Positions 8,441 through 17,641 of a stretch of DNA of 64,000 nucleotides are shown in pieces. The notes below the pieces were generated by a model. It searched no databases. It was not told where the DNA came from and saw only the letters and a list, made by a program, of their open reading frames with translations. Source of the stretch: Aquibacillus kalidii (lineage in GTDB: Bacteria > Bacillota > Bacilli > Bacillales > Amphibacillaceae); contig NZ_JACLZI010000052.1 of NCBI RefSeq assembly GCF_014280935.1, positions 1-64,000 on the forward strand, written 5' to 3'. Each line of letters opens with the position of its first letter. Within the stretch, counting starts at the first letter, position 1. Position numbers and translations under genes: made by a program.

Positions 8441-9019
8441 ATGGAGATATCTTTAATTAGGCACGGAAGATCAAAACATAAAACGGGGAAGGCAATTTTA
8501 CTTTCTGAATTAGTCAACTGGAATGAAAACTATGATGAATCTGGCATCTTGATGGAAGATTCATATCCAAAGAAAACATTAGAAACCGTTAAGCATTCGA
8601 GACTTGTTTTGACGAGTGATTTAAAAAGGGCTAAAGAATCTGCTCGTATACTAATTCATAATCCAGAAAAGAGTATCATTTCTCTCTCATTGTTTAGAGA
8701 AGCCGAACTTCCTAAAATAACAACTAAACTATTTACTATCGCATTGAGTCCCAAGATTTGGGCCTTAGTTTTAAGGATATTGTGGATATTTGGCGTTTCT
8801 AATAAATGTGAATCATACAAAGAAGCTAAAAAAAGAGCAGATGAGGCTTGTGATGTCTTACAAAGGCACGCAAAAATCTATACATCTGTTACTCTTGTAG
8901 GGCATGGGTTCTTTAATAGTTTAATAGCTAGAAAGTTACGAAAAAAGGGTTGGTTAGGAAAAAAGCGACCAGATTCAAGACATTGGGGATGTAGTACTTA
9001 TTGCTATTATGATAAATAG
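8441..9019 (+). CDS. Histidine phosphatase family protein
   Basis: A 192-residue member of the phosphoglycerate mutase-like superfamily. The catalytic SLIRHGRS (His8) opens the protein, LTSDLKRAKESA gives the second phosphate-binding region, and VTLVGHGFFNS holds the second catalytic His near residue 157. The start is ATG at 8441 with GGAGGT 8 bases upstream. The central region contains a hydrophobic stretch (IWALVLRILWIFGV) unusual for soluble members. Acts on an unknown phosphomonoester; it is not the glycolytic mutase, which is longer. Confidence 0.82.
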   Translation: MEISLIRHGRSKHKTGKAILLSELVNWNENYDESGILMEDSYPKKTLETVKHSRLVLTSDLKRAKESARILIHNPEKSIISLSLFREAELPKITTKLFTIALSPKIWALVLRILWIFGVSNKCESYKEAKKRADEACDVLQRHAKIYTSVTLVGHGFFNSLIARKLRKKGWLGKKRPDSRHWGCSTYCYYDK

Positions 9020-9191
9020 TAGAGATCACTACTATCTCATAAAACAGTGTTTATCAAAACGTAGGTTGGTGTAGCACCGTGTTATAAATAAAATAAGTCT
9101 GTACTAACATTATAACTTACACCTAATTTTTTAATGTAGTAAATAAAATTTAGTACACTAATTTATCGAACAGAAGAGGATGGTTTAAAAA

Positions 9192-10382
9192 ATGAATAGT
9201 GGATCGTGGCGTTCGTTAGTATGGATCAGCTTAGCAGAATTATTAGCACTGAGCTTATGGTTCAGCGCTTCTGTTATCGCGCCTGAATTAAAAACCATTT
9301 GGGAGCTTAGTACGAGTCTGGAGTCATTGTTGTCAGCATCTGTTCCAATTGGCTTTGCTGTGGGGGCTTTAATTAGTTCATACTTTGGTATTGCAGATCG
9401 CTTTAATCCTAGAAAAGTATTTGCTATTTCTGCTACGATAGGGGCTATTGTTAATGGATTACTTATCCTTGCAGATATTGCAATATGGGGAATTATGTTA
9501 AGAATGTTAACTGGTATAACTCTAGCAGGTGTCTATCCTGTTGCTGTAAAAATCTTATCGCAGTGGTTTCCTAAAAAACGTGGGGTTGCAATTGGAATTC
9601 TTATCGCCTCTCTAACTTTGGGATCATCATTACCTCATATGATTTTATTGTTTTCAGTGGTGAATTGGAAGTTAGTTATATTAATTAGTTCCTTACTAGC
9701 CTTGGTGGCAGCATGTATAGTCCAATGGGTTCTAACAGATGCTCCTCAAGCAGTAAACAAGACATCTTTTTCTTTTAAACTAATTAAAAAGGTTATCGCT
9801 AATAAACCAGTTATGCTCGCAAACTATGGCTATTTTGGTCACATGTGGGAATTATACGCAATGTGGACATGGCTCCCAGTATTTTTGACAGCTAGTTATC
9901 AAGAGTCTACTTCAAATCTTAATTCATGGGTGATTCCATTATCCGCTTTTAGTGTGATTGGTCTTGCAGGTGCAATTGGGTGTGTTATTGGTGGTGTGAT
10001 CTCCGATAAAATAGGTAGGTCACGACTAACTATCTTCTCTATGGTTGGAAGTAGTATTTGTTCGTTAGTAATTGGTTTAACTTATGGACAGAGTTTTTTT
10101 ATTACCTTAATAATTGCAATAATTTGGGGTGTATTTATTATTGCAGATTCAGCTCAATTTTCAGCAGCAGTATCAGACTTTTCAGACGTTGAGTGGGTAG
10201 GAACCGCACTAACGTTTCAAATGTGCATTGGATTTCTTATCACGATTATATCGATTCAATTAATTCCTATACTTCAAACGTTAATTGGTTGGAAATGGGT
10301 ATTTTCATTCTTAGCAATCGGTCCAGTTTTCGGCATTATATCCATGGTTAATTTTAAACGCTATGAGGAGAAAAAGGAATGA
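9192..10382 (+). CDS. MFS transporter
   Basis: A 396-residue major facilitator with about 12 membrane segments. The loop 2-3 motif is present in altered form as GIADRFNPRKVF, and loop 8-9 carries GGVISDKIGRSRL. SQWFPKKRGVAIGI around residue 115 recalls NarK/oxalate-formate-type antiporters. The ribosome binding site is AGAGGAT. No partner gene identifies the substrate, which could be an organic anion. Single-gene unit. Confidence 0.85.
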   Translation: MNSGSWRSLVWISLAELLALSLWFSASVIAPELKTIWELSTSLESLLSASVPIGFAVGALISSYFGIADRFNPRKVFAISATIGAIVNGLLILADIAIWGIMLRMLTGITLAGVYPVAVKILSQWFPKKRGVAIGILIASLTLGSSLPHMILLFSVVNWKLVILISSLLALVAACIVQWVLTDAPQAVNKTSFSFKLIKKVIANKPVMLANYGYFGHMWELYAMWTWLPVFLTASYQESTSNLNSWVIPLSAFSVIGLAGAIGCVIGGVISDKIGRSRLTIFSMVGSSICSLVIGLTYGQSFFITLIIAIIWGVFIIADSAQFSAAVSDFSDVEWVGTALTFQMCIGFLITIISIQLIPILQTLIGWKWVFSFLAIGPVFGIISMVNFKRYEEKKE

Positions 10383-10527
10383 ATTCTGAACTACATAATA
10401 GAAAAGCTTTAATTGATCTGTTAGGTTCGAATAATCGCCTCATTAAAACTATTTTAAAATATTAATATAATAAGAATAAATAGACCCATTATTAGAAATA
10501 GATGTAAATAAAAAAGGAGTTAGTGAT

Positions 10528-11222
10528 GTGAATATTCCTGAGCTGTTGATTAGGATAACTATTGCTTTTGTTACTTTATTTATTCTTGCAAGGATTATGG
10601 GAAGAAAGGAAATTAGTCAGATAACATTTTTTAACTTCGTATCTGCAATTGCGATAGGCTCTGTGACTGCTAACCTAGTTATTAATCAAAACGTTAGTAT
10701 TAGAAATGGATTCATTGCTCTCATTGGCTGGACAATATTTACGCTTTTTATGGATTTTGTTGATATAAAGTCGAAGAAATTAAGAAAAATAACGACAGGT
10801 GATCCAGTGGTGGTGATAAAGGAAGGGAATATAGTGGAGAACGCCTTACGTAAAAGTAGGTTAGATATTGATTCCCTTAACGCGATGCTAAGACAAAAGA
10901 GTGTTTTTCCATTGCTGAGGTAGACTTTGCTTTTTTTGAAACAAATGGTAAATTATCGGTAATGAAAAAAGAGAGGAAACAAACAGTAACGAAGAGTGAT
11001 ATGAATATTAATAATGAATCAATAAGGGCATTTCCTATTGCAACGCAAGTTATTAGCGATGGAATAGTTATTACGAACAATTTGAAGAAGTTGAAAATAG
11101 GTATGGAGTGGCTCGAACAACAATTAAAAATGGCAAAGGTTGATTCTATTGCAAATGTATTTTATGCAGAAGTGCAACAGGATGGGACGCTGTATATAGA
11201 TAATAAAAAGGATATTCAATAA
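10528..11222 (+). pseudogene. DUF421 (YetF-type) membrane protein gene split by a -1 frameshift
   Basis: Two consecutive readings encode one DUF421 protein. The first (10528-10923, GTG start after AAAGGAG) gives the three membrane helices and ITTGDPVVVIKEGNIVENALRKSRL, and runs to LNAMLRQKSVF. It then goes out of frame and stops. The second frame resumes at once with SIAEVDFAFFETNGKLSVMKKERKQ and runs to 11222. Adding one T to the five-T run at 10904-10908 restores an uninterrupted family-like protein of about 231 residues. This may be a true pseudogene, a homopolymer sequencing error or slippage; nothing in the sequence decides. A full-length paralogue lies at 6068. Confidence 0.82.
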
Positions 11223-11272
11223 ACTGCCCATAAAATTGATGTAAGCAGTTTTATTATGTAAAGGTGGTCATT

Positions 11273-11941
11273 ATGAACGTTAGAATTCAAGTCGTATATA
11301 AAACACCAAAAGGATTAGAATCTGAATTTAATTCGGATGAGATGAAAGCGAATAAAGCTCTACTTCTAGCTGAAGATATGGAAAAAACAGGTCGAGTAAA
11401 GGAATTATTGTTTGTTGATAACTTAGAAAATAGTTGGAATAAGAAAGAGCTAAAAAAATATCTAGAGGGAATCCAAACAGAGCCACACAATGTTATTGTA
11501 TTTTTTGATGGTGGATTTGATTTAGAAACTAAACATTCAGGGTTAGGCTGTGCCATTTATTATGAGCAGAATGGTAGATCATGGCGACTTAGAAAAAACG
11601 CTAAAGTTGATCAACTCGATACCAATAACGAAGCAGAATACGCAGCTCTGCAATTGGCTATTCAAGAATTAGAATTGCTAGGTGTGCACCATATGCAAGT
11701 TAGTTTTATTGGAGATTCCCAGGTGGTTGTGAACCAATTGGAGGGGGAGTGGCCAGTATACGAAGAGGAATTAAATAAATGGATTGATCGGATTGAATCG
11801 CATTTAGAAAAACTTGGGATAAAGGGACAGTTTGAACAAGTCTCCAGAAAACGAAATAGAGAAGCCGATCATTTAGCATCCCAAGCATTAAAAGGAATTG
11901 AGATTACAAGTGCGGTGGAAATGAAGTCAGAGGATGAATGA
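11273..11941 (+). CDS. RNase H-like (reverse transcriptase-like) protein, YpeP type
   Basis: A 222-residue protein with an N-terminal ~70-residue extension and a C-terminal RNase H fold. The acidic catalytic residues are all present: Asp79 in VFFDGGFD, Glu120 in NNEAEYAAL, Asp148 in FIGDSQVV and Asp199 in READHLAS. Such proteins are predicted to cut the RNA strand of RNA-DNA hybrids; Bacillus subtilis YpeP/YpdQ-type homologues are weakly active or untested. I chose ATG at 11273, 5 bases after AAAGGTGG; an in-frame GTG at 11264 lies within that ribosome binding site. It ends at a strong hairpin. Confidence 0.85.
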   Translation: MNVRIQVVYKTPKGLESEFNSDEMKANKALLLAEDMEKTGRVKELLFVDNLENSWNKKELKKYLEGIQTEPHNVIVFFDGGFDLETKHSGLGCAIYYEQNGRSWRLRKNAKVDQLDTNNEAEYAALQLAIQELELLGVHHMQVSFIGDSQVVVNQLEGEWPVYEEELNKWIDRIESHLEKLGIKGQFEQVSRKRNREADHLASQALKGIEITSAVEMKSEDE

Positions 11942-11943
11942 AG

Positions 11944-11986
11944 CACATTAGAACAAATAACCATATAAGTTATTTGTTCTAATGTG
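11944..11986. terminator. Bidirectional terminator
   Basis: CACATTAGAACAAATAAC and its near-complement form an 18-pair stem between the RNase H-like gene and the convergent papain-like gene, followed by a moderate T-rich tail. Confidence 0.8.
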
Positions 11987-12012
11987 TATTTATTTAACTC
12001 ATGAGACCTAGG

Positions 12013-12567
12013 TTAGGGCAGTTGTTTTTTTATAGGTTCAAACTCAAAAAGTTTACCTTCATAAATAAGTTCCATCCTGTCATTGTTTCTAAAATCATCC
12101 GGTGTTACCATTGCAGGAAGTTTATCCCATAATTTAATTCCAGATCTGCTTAAAATCTCTGCAACAAATTGCGAGCAGAAATAAGAATTACTAAATTCAA
12201 TTGGCTCTTTTATTGATACGCCTAGTACTCCTAAATAATTATACAAATATTTATTACTTTTTTTTATAAAAACATCTAGGAGGCGTTTCATTTTATGTTT
12301 ATCACGATCCGAAACGGTTAATTTATAAATAACACAAGTCGTTTCTTTAAAGCGGCTATATGTACCCGTTAAGATATCTTCTTTTACAAAACCACCGTAT
12401 AATGGATTTTTAGGATGTTTTCTGCCAAAACTATACATCTCCTTTAATTCTGGATCAAAAGAAATCGAGGCATGGTTATAAGGTGCTTTCGTATATTTCT
12501 TAATAAGGTTAGTAAATAGTGATCCCGTATCGGAAAGCATAATAAAAACAGACTGATTTGCACTCAT
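12013..12567 (-). CDS. Permuted papain-like (NlpC/P60 superfamily, YiiX/YycO-type) protein
   Basis: A 184-residue protein with the permuted NlpC/P60 arrangement: the catalytic His comes first (APYNHASISFD, His32) and the Cys later (SYFCSQFVAEIL, Cys131). This order is typical of the YaeF/YiiX/LRAT-like branch, which acts on amide or ester bonds of lipids or peptides. No signal peptide is visible, so it is probably cytoplasmic. Ribosome binding site GAGGGA precedes ATG. Substrate unknown. Confidence 0.8.
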   Translation of the reverse strand: MSANQSVFIMLSDTGSLFTNLIKKYTKAPYNHASISFDPELKEMYSFGRKHPKNPLYGGFVKEDILTGTYSRFKETTCVIYKLTVSDRDKHKMKRLLDVFIKKSNKYLYNYLGVLGVSIKEPIEFSNSYFCSQFVAEILSRSGIKLWDKLPAMVTPDDFRNNDRMELIYEGKLFEFEPIKKQLP

Positions 12568-12663
12568 CGTAATTCCCTCATTGTAAATAATTTATTATTC
12601 TCTTTTCATTATATAGTATTTTTTGTAAAATTAATGCAGTTTCTAACAAAAGGGGGTATATTT

Positions 12664-13578
12664 TTGATCGAAACAATTTGGACTTTATTTATTATCTTTT
12701 TAGGCTTGTTATCTGTAACAATTGTGTTTTACATGATGAAAAAGCAAGAACCAAAGAAGGATTTCTCTGGAATTTGGTTTCGAGTTAAGACATGGTGGGG
12801 AATGTTCGTCGTCTTCTGCTTTGCGACGTTGTTTAACCCTATTGTATCTTTACTATCTTTAATGATTTTATGCTTTTTTTCTTTAAAAGAATATTTTTCG
12901 ATGATGAAATCGAGAAAGTCTGATCGTCGATTATTTCTGTGGAGTTATTTGATGATTCCTGTTCAATTTTATTGGATTTATATTGGGTGGTATGGGATGT
13001 TTATTGTGTTTATACCAGTTTATGTCTTTTTATTCTTACCATTACCACGTATTATTGGCAAAGGGACATTAGGCTTCTTAAGGTCAGTAAGTATGACTCA
13101 GTGGGGATTAATGTTAATGGTGTTTGGTTTAAGTCATTTGGCCTATTATCAATTTGCAACCCCCGAATATGGAGCAAAACTAGTATTATTTTTAATTGTC
13201 CTAACACAAGTAAATGATGTCTTGCACTATTTAGTATCCTTGTATCTCGGGAGAAAAAAGGTGGTTCCATCTGCCAATCCAAATATTACGTGGGAAGGCT
13301 TTATTGGAGCGTTTCTGTTAACAACAGCAGTCTCCTATTTTCTATATCCATATCTAACCCCATTTGATTTAAAGTTCGGGATTCTATCTGGTGTAATCAT
13401 AAGTGTAGCAGGTTTTGCTGGTAGTTTAACGATATCAGTCTTGAAGCGAGATCTGTTAATCGGAGATAGTGAGAAGTTTCAAAATTTGAAGGAAAGTTAC
13501 CTAACTAGAGTTGATAGTTTAGCCTATACTTCGCCAATATTTTTTCACATTATTCGGTACTATTTTGATTTTATGTAA
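12664..13578 (+). CDS. CdsA-like phosphatidate cytidylyltransferase family protein
   Basis: About 304 residues and eight or so membrane helices. The C-terminal CdsA signature is recognisable but diverged: PNITWEGFIG is intact, while SVLKRDLLIGDSEKFQNLKESYLTRVDSLAYTSP replaces the usual SxxKRxxxIKDxxxxxPGHGGxxDRxDS, keeping KRD and RVDS. The canonical GHGG piece is missing. It may make a CDP-activated lipid other than CDP-diacylglycerol, or be an accessory homologue of the essential cdsA, which normally lies beside uppS and dxr and is not here. Start TTG at 12664, 7 bases after AGGGGG; an upstream ATG at 12634 has no ribosome binding site. Confidence 0.8.
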   Translation: MIETIWTLFIIFLGLLSVTIVFYMMKKQEPKKDFSGIWFRVKTWWGMFVVFCFATLFNPIVSLLSLMILCFFSLKEYFSMMKSRKSDRRLFLWSYLMIPVQFYWIYIGWYGMFIVFIPVYVFLFLPLPRIIGKGTLGFLRSVSMTQWGLMLMVFGLSHLAYYQFATPEYGAKLVLFLIVLTQVNDVLHYLVSLYLGRKKVVPSANPNITWEGFIGAFLLTTAVSYFLYPYLTPFDLKFGILSGVIISVAGFAGSLTISVLKRDLLIGDSEKFQNLKESYLTRVDSLAYTSPIFFHIIRYYFDFM

Positions 13579-13915
13579 AATACATAAAGTAACAGCATAC
13601 CTTAGCTTAGTATTACAATGGGAAAGGGAGCAAACTTAATAACGGTTTCTCCCTTCTTTATTTTTAGACAAGGAATGAAAAAGGACGAGTAATGGATAGG
13701 CAAAAGTTACTCCTAAGTATATTTATTTCAAATAAAGGGAGTAAGAGAATACGCTGAATGAATAGCTAGTATTTACAGTCAAATTCTTTGCATTTCAAGG
13801 GAATTTACAGTAATTTAGTAGTCATGTTCATGCATGGATGGTTGTAGAACAAGCAGTATTTGTTTTGATAATTGAAGATGGTAATTAAAAACAGTTTAGG
13901 TAAGGAGTACTTAAA
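13579..13915. other. Intergenic region with a terminator-like hairpin
   Basis: About 337 bases. AAAGGGAG...TCCCTTCTTTATTTTT at 13624-13664 is an imperfect hairpin with a T-rich tail that probably ends the CdsA-like transcript. The remainder should contain the namA promoter; I see no ORF or repeat. Confidence 0.5.
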
Positions 13916-14935
13916 ATGGACCATTTGTTTAGCACGTATCAATTAAAAAGCTTAGCTTTAAAAAATCGAGTGGTTATGCCACCAATGTGTCAATACTCTG
14001 TGACAGAAAAAGATGGAATTCCAAATGACTGGCACTACAACCACTATGTTAGTCGTGCAGTAGGTGGGACTGGATTAATTATCATTGAAATGACCGATGT
14101 TGAACCAGAAGGCCGAATAACAGATTATGATTTGGGATTATGGTCTGATGATCAAATACCTACTTTTCAACGTATAATTGATGCAGTACATTTTCACGGT
14201 TCTAAAATTGGGATCCAGATTGCTCATGCTGGCAGGAAAGCAGAGGACGCTAATGTACCAGTCGCTCCTTCTGAAATAAGATTTAGTGAAGCCTATAAAA
14301 CACCAAGAGCTTTAACAACAGATGAAGTGAAAGGGATGGTTGAGAAATTTCGATTAGCAGTTCGTCGTGCTGTAAAAGCGGGGGTTGATACAGTAGAGTT
14401 ACATGGTGCTCATGGTTATTTAATTCATCAATTTCAATCTGAGCTAACGAACAAAAGAACAGACGAATATAGCGCGCTAACGAAATTTGGTGTAGAAGTT
14501 ATTCAAGCAGCGAAAAGTGAGATGCCTGCAGATATGCCTTTAATCATGCGAATTTCTGCTCAGGAATATGTTGAGGGTGGCTATGGAATTAAGGAAAGTA
14601 TTGAATTGGCTAAAGCGTATAAAGAAGCGGGAGTCGATATATTTCATATTAGCGCTGGAGGAGAAGGAGAAATTGCCGCTGCGGGAAGACCTGGAACACA
14701 TGCTGGGTATCAAGTACCTCTTGCAAGAGAGATTAAAAGAGCAGTGGATGTCCCGGTTATTGCTGTAGGACGTTTAGATGAACCAACTCTTGCTAACGCG
14801 GTTATTGGAAATGGTGAGGCCGATTTAGTAGCAATTGGAAGGGGCATGCTACGTAACCCTTATTGGACACTCGAAGCTGCATCAAAACTAAACAAACAAA
14901 CGGATATACCAAAACAATACAAGGCAGGATTTTAA
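13916..14935 (+). CDS. namA: NADPH dehydrogenase NamA (YqjM-type old yellow enzyme)
   Basis: A 339-residue old yellow enzyme of the YqjM class, an FMN enzyme that uses NADPH to reduce activated C=C bonds of alpha,beta-unsaturated carbonyls and some nitro compounds. Diagnostic features are PPMCQYS with Cys25 (the redox-tuning cysteine of the class), the HGAHGYLIHQF substrate-binding pair His163/His166, and GRGMLRNPYW near the C-terminus for FMN phosphate binding. Length equals the family norm of about 338. It stands alone with a terminator directly after it. Confidence 0.95.
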   Translation: MDHLFSTYQLKSLALKNRVVMPPMCQYSVTEKDGIPNDWHYNHYVSRAVGGTGLIIIEMTDVEPEGRITDYDLGLWSDDQIPTFQRIIDAVHFHGSKIGIQIAHAGRKAEDANVPVAPSEIRFSEAYKTPRALTTDEVKGMVEKFRLAVRRAVKAGVDTVELHGAHGYLIHQFQSELTNKRTDEYSALTKFGVEVIQAAKSEMPADMPLIMRISAQEYVEGGYGIKESIELAKAYKEAGVDIFHISAGGEGEIAAAGRPGTHAGYQVPLAREIKRAVDVPVIAVGRLDEPTLANAVIGNGEADLVAIGRGMLRNPYWTLEAASKLNKQTDIPKQYKAGF

Positions 14936-14946
14936 TAAACCCACCC

Positions 14947-14971
14947 CACCCAATCATTTGGGTGGTTTTTT
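14947..14971 (+). terminator. Terminator of namA
   Basis: CCACCCAA-TCAT-TTGGGTGG followed by TTTTTTG. Confidence 0.93.
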
Positions 14972-14973
14972 GT

Positions 14974-15021
14974 TGGTGCCTGTCACCACCCGAATTTTCT
15001 TGTTTCACGAGATGTTTCACG
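14974..15021 (+). repeat. Dispersed repeat, copy 2 (core plus TTGTTTCAC tail)
   Basis: TGGTGCCTGTCACCACCCGA is followed by ATTTTCTTGTTTCAC and a second TGTTTCAC. It matches copy 1 (6821-6870, opposite orientation) over nearly 48 bases and copy 3 (22282) over the core. It sits 3 bases after the namA terminator. Confidence 0.85.
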
Positions 15022-15127
15022 TTTGGAGTGTTGGTTTTTAGATATTTGGTTATTATTTTCTCTTTACAAAGGATTTTAAGATAGGCGACAATAGATATAC
15101 TGATAGATTGTTTAAGGGGAGCTTTTA

Positions 15128-15868
15128 ATGAATACCTTTTTAACCTATGAAGAGATAGTTAGTAAATGTGAGAAGTTAAATGATATCTATGAAATAGAAG
15201 AAGATAAATTTTATAGGATAGTTGAGAACTGGTCTGATCGTGATGTTTCTACTGACAGTAAGTTGCTTGCGACATACAAGGAGTTATTGCAAGTTGTCAG
15301 CAATGAAGTGGAAAGTATGGAACAGGCAGTTGAAATGTCTCCGACTTGTAGGTTAGGGTGTGCGTTCTGCTGTTATTTTCCCATCATTATAAACGGTATG
15401 GAAGCAAAATTAATCAAAGAAGCTATTTCTCATTTCCCTAAATCTAGAGAAGAGGGCATAAAACAACATTTAGCTAACTACTACGATAAATATAGTGATG
15501 AAATTGAACAGATTACTAGATTAGATTTTGAAAACGATCCTGATTTTAAGTATAAATATAAGAAGAGCAATATTCCATGTCCGATGTTAAATACGGAAAC
15601 AAATCAATGTATGGCCTATGAACTCCGTCCTATTCCATGTCGCACATATGTAAATTATACAAATCCCAAAATTTGCGAAGAGGAAGTAATGCCAAAAGAA
15701 ACAATTAGTTATGAGTTTTTGTATAGTGAATATATGGGGGCACTAAATGAATTCCTTCAGTTTTTATATGAGGAAGGTGATACCTCATTTATTGAGTATC
15801 CAAACGATGTTTATGAGGAAGATTACTTGGCAAATTGGCTGAAAGAACTAGTAATCATTGAAAAGTGA
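15128..15868 (+). CDS. YkgJ family cysteine-cluster protein
   Basis: A 246-residue soluble protein. CxxxCxxCC is at residues 74-82 (CRLGCAFCC) and a second cysteine set follows at CPMLNTETNQC and RPIPCRTY around residues 158-180, the pattern of the YkgJ/FliB-like zinc or iron-sulfur cluster family. Its biochemical role is unknown. The first ~70 residues are acidic and helical, and the last ~60 residues are very acidic. Start ATG after AGGGGAG; a terminator follows. Confidence 0.8.
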   Translation: MNTFLTYEEIVSKCEKLNDIYEIEEDKFYRIVENWSDRDVSTDSKLLATYKELLQVVSNEVESMEQAVEMSPTCRLGCAFCCYFPIIINGMEAKLIKEAISHFPKSREEGIKQHLANYYDKYSDEIEQITRLDFENDPDFKYKYKKSNIPCPMLNTETNQCMAYELRPIPCRTYVNYTNPKICEEEVMPKETISYEFLYSEYMGALNEFLQFLYEEGDTSFIEYPNDVYEEDYLANWLKELVIIEK

Positions 15869-15870
15869 AT

Positions 15871-15915
15871 AAGAAACAGTCACGAATTAGATTCATGACT
15901 GTTTCTTATTTTTGT
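15871..15915. terminator. Bidirectional terminator
   Basis: AAGAAACAGTCA(C)GAAT pairs with ATTCATGACTGTTTCTT. It lies between convergent genes. Confidence 0.85.
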
Positions 15916-15943
15916 TATTATAGTCTTGTTAAAGTTATATATT

Positions 15944-17641
15944 CTAGAATGCGCCAGAGCCACCTCCGCCACCACCGACTCCACCGCCACCGCCAACAGT
16001 AGATCCTGAAGAGGAGGAGGCATAAACCGTTTGATTTGCTTGGTTAAATCTATCTGGTAGATAATCGGCTATCACCATCAAGGCAATTAGACTGTGAGCA
16101 GATGTATAAAAACCATTGTTATAATCAGGTAAAGTCTTAGAAAACGCTTCGTTCTTTAATTTTATTGTTTTGTCGTTCGTTCCTAAACCATAAATGAATG
16201 CTTTCATTTGATCATGTTGGTTCCATCTCTTCCATTCTTTTTCCTCTAACTGATTAAACTGATCCTTCCAAGCTAGCCATTGTTGCTTTATTCGGAGCCC
16301 TTTCTCTGTTCTTGGCCTGTAACAGATTGCAAAAGTAACTAATCCGAAAAATAATAATAGAGTTAGAAACATCCATGTAAACAAATCAAACACTATAAAA
16401 AAGATAATAAAGGGGAAAGTTAGGAAACTAGCAAGAGCTGCTGTCCATCGCATGAATGTATTCTTTTCCGTCAAATCATGTTCGTTAATTTCTTCTTTCA
16501 CAGCCTGTAACCATCTATGATAATCATTTTGGTAGGTAGAATGGTTTACCTTGTTCTTTGTATAGTTGTTTATATCGTCGACGTGGAATAGACCGTTTTT
16601 GCCTATCTTATAAAAAATCCAATCTATTAATATTTTTTCATGATGGATATCAGTTTCGCGACCCGTGACCTCCATTTCATTTTCACTTTTCTGTCTGACC
16701 AATCCTTTTTGTACGAGATTAAGCAACGATGCACTTAATACTTCAGAGCGATTACTCATACTACCCATATAGACAACAGTTGCGGGCAAGCTCATTTCAT
16801 CCTTAGGTAATACAGAGTGAAATGCAGAACTACGTGAAACTTCCCAAGCCACTCTTCTTTTCTTGAGGAAAGCAAGTACAATGATGGAACCTAAAAATAT
16901 CGTCAATACGATAATCAGATAGGGTGCGATTAGGTTAAAGAAATCCTGCTTATTTTGGAACTTAGCAATTTTCTCCTCTAACACACTCTTGTCATGGATT
17001 ATGTCATCATATATGTTCTTGTCTGCAAACAATGAAGCTGTAGGAAATAGCTTCGCGTCGTAAGCAACTCGAATGTCTCCATTCTGTCCATCATTGACTT
17101 TTCCCATTGCAAAGTGGGCAACGCCATCTTTGTTAGCTCTAAATGTACCTTCCGCTTCATCATATCCGATGCCGATTACATTATCTGTAGGAGAAGGTGG
17201 ATAAATATAAATATTCATGTGTTCATAGGTGGATTCGTTGCTATCATCGAAAAAGGGCCAGTAAAATTGTCCCAAATCACGATAGAGCTGGACTCCATTA
17301 TTTATCGTATAAGTTAGTTTTACTGTTAAACTATCATCCGCTCCGCTTCGATAAATCTTGTACAAATGGTCCTTTTTTTCTACTTTTAATGATTTATTTT
17401 GATCATAAGCATCCACATTGGAGATGGATGAGTGATCTTTAGGTCTAAGTGTACGTGTTATCCCGTTAAACTCCCCATTAAATTGGTATGTATGATGCTC
17501 TGTTACTTGTACGTCACCATTGGCTTGTAAATGGGCATCTATTCTTGTTTCAGAAATGCTAAAATCAACCGCTAATAATTGGGAAGGGAAAAAGTATAAA
17601 GAAATAATGATTAAGATAGTAAGTGAAATTACTTTTTTCAT
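15944..17641 (-). CDS. DUF2207 membrane protein with C-terminal glycine-rich tail
   Basis: A 565-residue protein: N-terminal signal/anchor (residues 1-24), an extracytoplasmic DUF2207 domain starting ISETRIDAHLQANGDVQVTEH (about 26-220), a membrane helix near 235-260, a cytoplasmic region with a winged-helix-like segment (about 290-380), two further helices (about 400-440), and a C-terminal half ending in a Gly-rich GGGGGVGGGGGGSGAF tail. This layout is standard for DUF2207 proteins of Firmicutes and Actinobacteria, whose function is not established. GAAGGAG lies before ATG. Single-gene unit. Confidence 0.85.
   Translation of the reverse strand: MKKVISLTILIIISLYFFPSQLLAVDFSISETRIDAHLQANGDVQVTEHHTYQFNGEFNGITRTLRPKDHSSISNVDAYDQNKSLKVEKKDHLYKIYRSGADDSLTVKLTYTINNGVQLYRDLGQFYWPFFDDSNESTYEHMNIYIYPPSPTDNVIGIGYDEAEGTFRANKDGVAHFAMGKVNDGQNGDIRVAYDAKLFPTASLFADKNIYDDIIHDKSVLEEKIAKFQNKQDFFNLIAPYLIIVLTIFLGSIIVLAFLKKRRVAWEVSRSSAFHSVLPKDEMSLPATVVYMGSMSNRSEVLSASLLNLVQKGLVRQKSENEMEVTGRETDIHHEKILIDWIFYKIGKNGLFHVDDINNYTKNKVNHSTYQNDYHRWLQAVKEEINEHDLTEKNTFMRWTAALASFLTFPFIIFFIVFDLFTWMFLTLLLFFGLVTFAICYRPRTEKGLRIKQQWLAWKDQFNQLEEKEWKRWNQHDQMKAFIYGLGTNDKTIKLKNEAFSKTLPDYNNGFYTSAHSLIALMVIADYLPDRFNQANQTVYASSSSGSTVGGGGGVGGGGGGSGAF

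Noticed and set aside
10904-10908. Programmed ribosomal frameshift in the DUF421 gene
   Set aside because: The run is only five T, with no slippery heptamer plus downstream structure, and the paralogue at 6068 needs no frameshift; a simple frameshift lesion or sequencing error is more likely.
14802-15084. Overlapping short readings at the namA end and repeat copy 2
   Set aside because: They cross the namA terminator or the repeat and lack ribosome binding sites.
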